Positions 6,326-7,800 of a stretch of DNA of 7,800 nucleotides are shown piece by piece (the stretch's first letter is position 1; the number at the start of each line of letters is the position of its first letter). A model generated the notes under the pieces. The model was not told where the DNA came from, did no database searches, and worked only from the letters and a program-made list of their open reading frames with translations. Made by a program: the position numbers and the translations under genes. The stretch lies in assembly GCA_009779395.1 (NCBI GenBank), contig WREJ01000048.1:1-7800 (forward strand), in the 5' to 3' direction. The stretch comes from Coriobacteriia bacterium (GTDB taxonomy: Bacteria > Actinomycetota > Coriobacteriia > WRKU01 > WQUG01).

Positions 6326-6442
6326 ATGTTGGGTGCTTTCGTTTGGCAGTACTCATGCAAGCTATGCTAACAGAAGAGTCTGGGGAGTGCGTCCATACAC
6401 TCCCCCTATTAAAATGTGACTTCAAGCTAGACTTGAGAGGCA
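6326..6442. other. Intergenic region between arcB and polA
   Basis: This 117-base gap contains a short TCAAG/CTTGA stem (6422-6436), a stronger hairpin (6382-6405, listed separately) and the untranslated leader of polA. Just ahead of the polA start I see no Shine-Dalgarno better than GAAAG, and no confident promoter hexamers. The gap and hairpin suggest that the arginine genes and polA are separate transcription units. Confidence 0.5.
6382..6405 (-). terminator. Candidate terminator hairpin after arcB
   Basis: GGGGAGTG and CACTCCCC form a perfect 8-bp stem around an 8-base loop, 37 bases after the arcB stop on the minus strand. The sequence following the stem on that strand (AGACTCTTCTG) lacks a T-run, so it would be a non-canonical terminator or a 3'-end protector. 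On the plus strand the stem is followed by CTATTAAAA, which is no better. Confidence 0.4.
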
Positions 6443-7456
6443 CTAAAAGCTGCCCATTGTCGCCGCAATGACAGCCTTTATGGTGTGCATTCTGTTTTCT
6501 GCCTGGTCAAAGACCAGCGATTGGGGGCTACGAAACACCTCGTCGCTGACTTCCATCGCTTCAAGCCCAAATTCTTTGTAGATGTGCCTGCCGTATTCGG
6601 TCTTTGTGTCATGAAATGCAGGCAGACAGTGCAAGAAAATAGTGCTGTCCTTGCCAGTGCGCGCCATCATGTCTGCGTTAACCTGATAGGGTAGCAGCAA
6701 GCAGGTACGCTGGGCAAATTGGTCCTCTTCTCCCATAGAAACCCACACATCGGTGTACAGCACGTCTGCATCTGCTACGGCTTTGTCAACATCTGCCGTA
6801 ATCATCAGCTGGTTGCCGCCTCCCTCGCGTGCGCTGATGTCTTGTGCTAGTTCGATAACCCAGGGTTCTGGCTGCAGGCTTTCGGGGGCACAAATGCGCA
6901 TGTTTACGCCCAGTTTTGCCCCAGTGACCAAAAGCGAGTTCGCCATGTTGTTGCGCCCGTCACCACAGTAGGTAAAGGTAATACCCTGCAAGGTGCCAAA
7001 GTGTTCTTTGACGGTCAAGAAGTCTGCCAGCATCTGGGTGGGATGCCACTGGTCGGTCAGACCGTTCCACACGGGAACGCCGGCGTACTGTGCTAGTTCT
7101 TCGACGTCACTTTGGGCATAGCCACGAAACTGGATGCCGTCAAACATGCGTCCCAGCACCTTTGCCGTGTCTTCGACCGATTCTTTTTTGCCCAGCTGAA
7201 CGTCATTCATCCCAAGGAATTCAGGGTGTGCACCTAAATCGACCGCTGCGACAACAAAAGCACAGCGTGTGCGAGTCGATGCCTTTTCAAAAAGCAGCGC
7301 AATGTTTTGACCAGCACAGTAGCGATGTGCCGTACCCGCGCGTTTTTGCGCTTTGAGTTCTGCCGAAAAGTCAATCAGAGCTTCCAGTTCTGATCGAGTA
7401 AAGTCTTTTTCTGCAATAAAGCTGCGACCCTTAAAGTCTGTGCGCACATCTACCAT
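6443..7456 (-). CDS. arcB: Ornithine carbamoyltransferase, probably catabolic
   Basis: Interconverts citrulline plus phosphate with ornithine plus carbamoyl phosphate. Beside arginine deiminase it most likely runs in the catabolic direction, feeding carbamoyl phosphate to ATP synthesis. The protein has 337 residues, similar to known catabolic enzymes (about 335). Signatures are the carbamoyl-phosphate loop STRTR (60-64), FRG (110-112), HPTQ (138-141), GDGRNNMANS (165-174), the ornithine-binding DVWVSMGEE (236-244) and the catalytic HCLPAFHD (276-283). The ATG at 7454-7456 is preceded by a strong AGGGAGGAAC (7461-7470). It lies 41 bases after arcA with no terminator seen, so the two are likely co-transcribed. 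The anabolic enzyme ArgF has the same motifs, so the symbol rests on context; the enzyme family itself is certain. No arcC follows. Confidence 0.93.
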   Translation of the reverse strand: MVDVRTDFKGRSFIAEKDFTRSELEALIDFSAELKAQKRAGTAHRYCAGQNIALLFEKASTRTRCAFVVAAVDLGAHPEFLGMNDVQLGKKESVEDTAKVLGRMFDGIQFRGYAQSDVEELAQYAGVPVWNGLTDQWHPTQMLADFLTVKEHFGTLQGITFTYCGDGRNNMANSLLVTGAKLGVNMRICAPESLQPEPWVIELAQDISAREGGGNQLMITADVDKAVADADVLYTDVWVSMGEEDQFAQRTCLLLPYQVNADMMARTGKDSTIFLHCLPAFHDTKTEYGRHIYKEFGLEAMEVSDEVFRSPQSLVFDQAENRMHTIKAVIAATMGSF

Positions 7457-7497
7457 GATAGTTCCTCCCTCATCCCTTGCTACTTCTTTTGTTGTCC

Positions 7498-7800
7498 TTA
7501 AGTGTCTGTTAGCGGTGCACGGCGCAGTGGTTGGCTCATGCAGCGAGGGCCGCCTCGACCGCGCACCAATTCAGACCCCGTGATTTCAATAACTGTCAGA
7601 CCGTGCGTGCGCATGAGCTCGTTCGAGACGTAGTTGCGCTCGTAGGCGACCACCACACCCGGTGCCAGTGCCAAAGTATTTGAACCATCGCTCCACTGTT
7701 CACGCGCAGCGACCAAGGGGTCACCGCCGCCACAGGGAATCAGGTCAACCTCCGCCGCCCCTACGGTCTTTTTCAGCGTACCCACCAGGTCATCGCTCTG
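7498..7800 (-). CDS. arcA: Arginine deiminase, C-terminal part
   Basis: Hydrolyses arginine to citrulline and ammonia, the first step of the arginine deiminase pathway, in the cytoplasm. Only the last 100 codons are in the window; the frame is open to the right edge, so the start lies outside. The visible part carries the family's C-terminal block: an EQWSDGSNTLALAPGVVVAYERN stretch (residues 34-56 of the visible part; the first three are less conserved), then YVSNELMRTHGLTVIEI, and RGRGGPRCMSQPLRR, whose Cys is the catalytic nucleophile that forms the amidino-enzyme intermediate. The TAA at 7498-7500 ends it at the usual place. arcB follows after 41 bases. A GTG at 7783-7785 is an internal valine codon, not a start. 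Confidence 0.95.
   Translation of the reverse strand, partial: QSDDLVGTLKKTVGAAEVDLIPCGGGDPLVAAREQWSDGSNTLALAPGVVVAYERNYVSNELMRTHGLTVIEITGSELVRGRGGPRCMSQPLRRAPLTDT

Overview
The window holds seven genes, all on the minus strand, from a bacterial chromosome. Read in the direction of transcription (right to left) they are: the end of arginine deiminase (arcA), ornithine carbamoyltransferase (arcB/argF type), DNA polymerase I (polA), a methylthioadenosine-type phosphorylase (mtnP), a TatA-family translocase subunit, transcription cleavage factor greA, and class II lysyl-tRNA synthetase (lysS, which runs off the left edge). I see no convincing plus-strand gene, no RNA gene and no CRISPR array. 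No gene-free stretch exceeds 300 bases.

The organism is most likely an actinobacterium of the class Coriobacteriia. Base composition is moderate. PolA has lost its proofreading residues, and an arginine deiminase module sits beside housekeeping genes. A Cryptobacterium-like arginine fermenter of the Eggerthellaceae would fit, but this is inference from gene content and general knowledge, not a database match.

Layout: 7800-6443 is the arginine deiminase module. ArcA makes citrulline, and the carbamoyltransferase splits it to ornithine and carbamoyl phosphate; carbamate kinase is not seen here. A 117-base gap with a perfect hairpin leads to polA (6325-3554). At 3551-2403 lies the most unusual structure: mtnP bracketed by two 126-bp repeats in opposite orientation, identical at 124 of 126 positions. 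Each repeat is itself a nested palindrome that could fold end to end. One begins two bases after the polA stop codon and the other one base after the mtnP stop codon. They look like a miniature, non-coding repeat family (MITE/REP-like), and as a pair they make mtnP a possible invertible or mobile cassette. TatA (2346-2017) follows, with an extended -10 promoter whose -35 region falls in the outer end of one repeat. After a gap with two small hairpins come greA (1904-1431) and, four bases on, lysS (1426 to the left edge), probably one transcript.

Apart from the two arginine genes, and probably greA-lysS, the neighbours share no pathway. The window is a co-oriented housekeeping stretch into which the repeat-flanked mtnP unit appears to be set.
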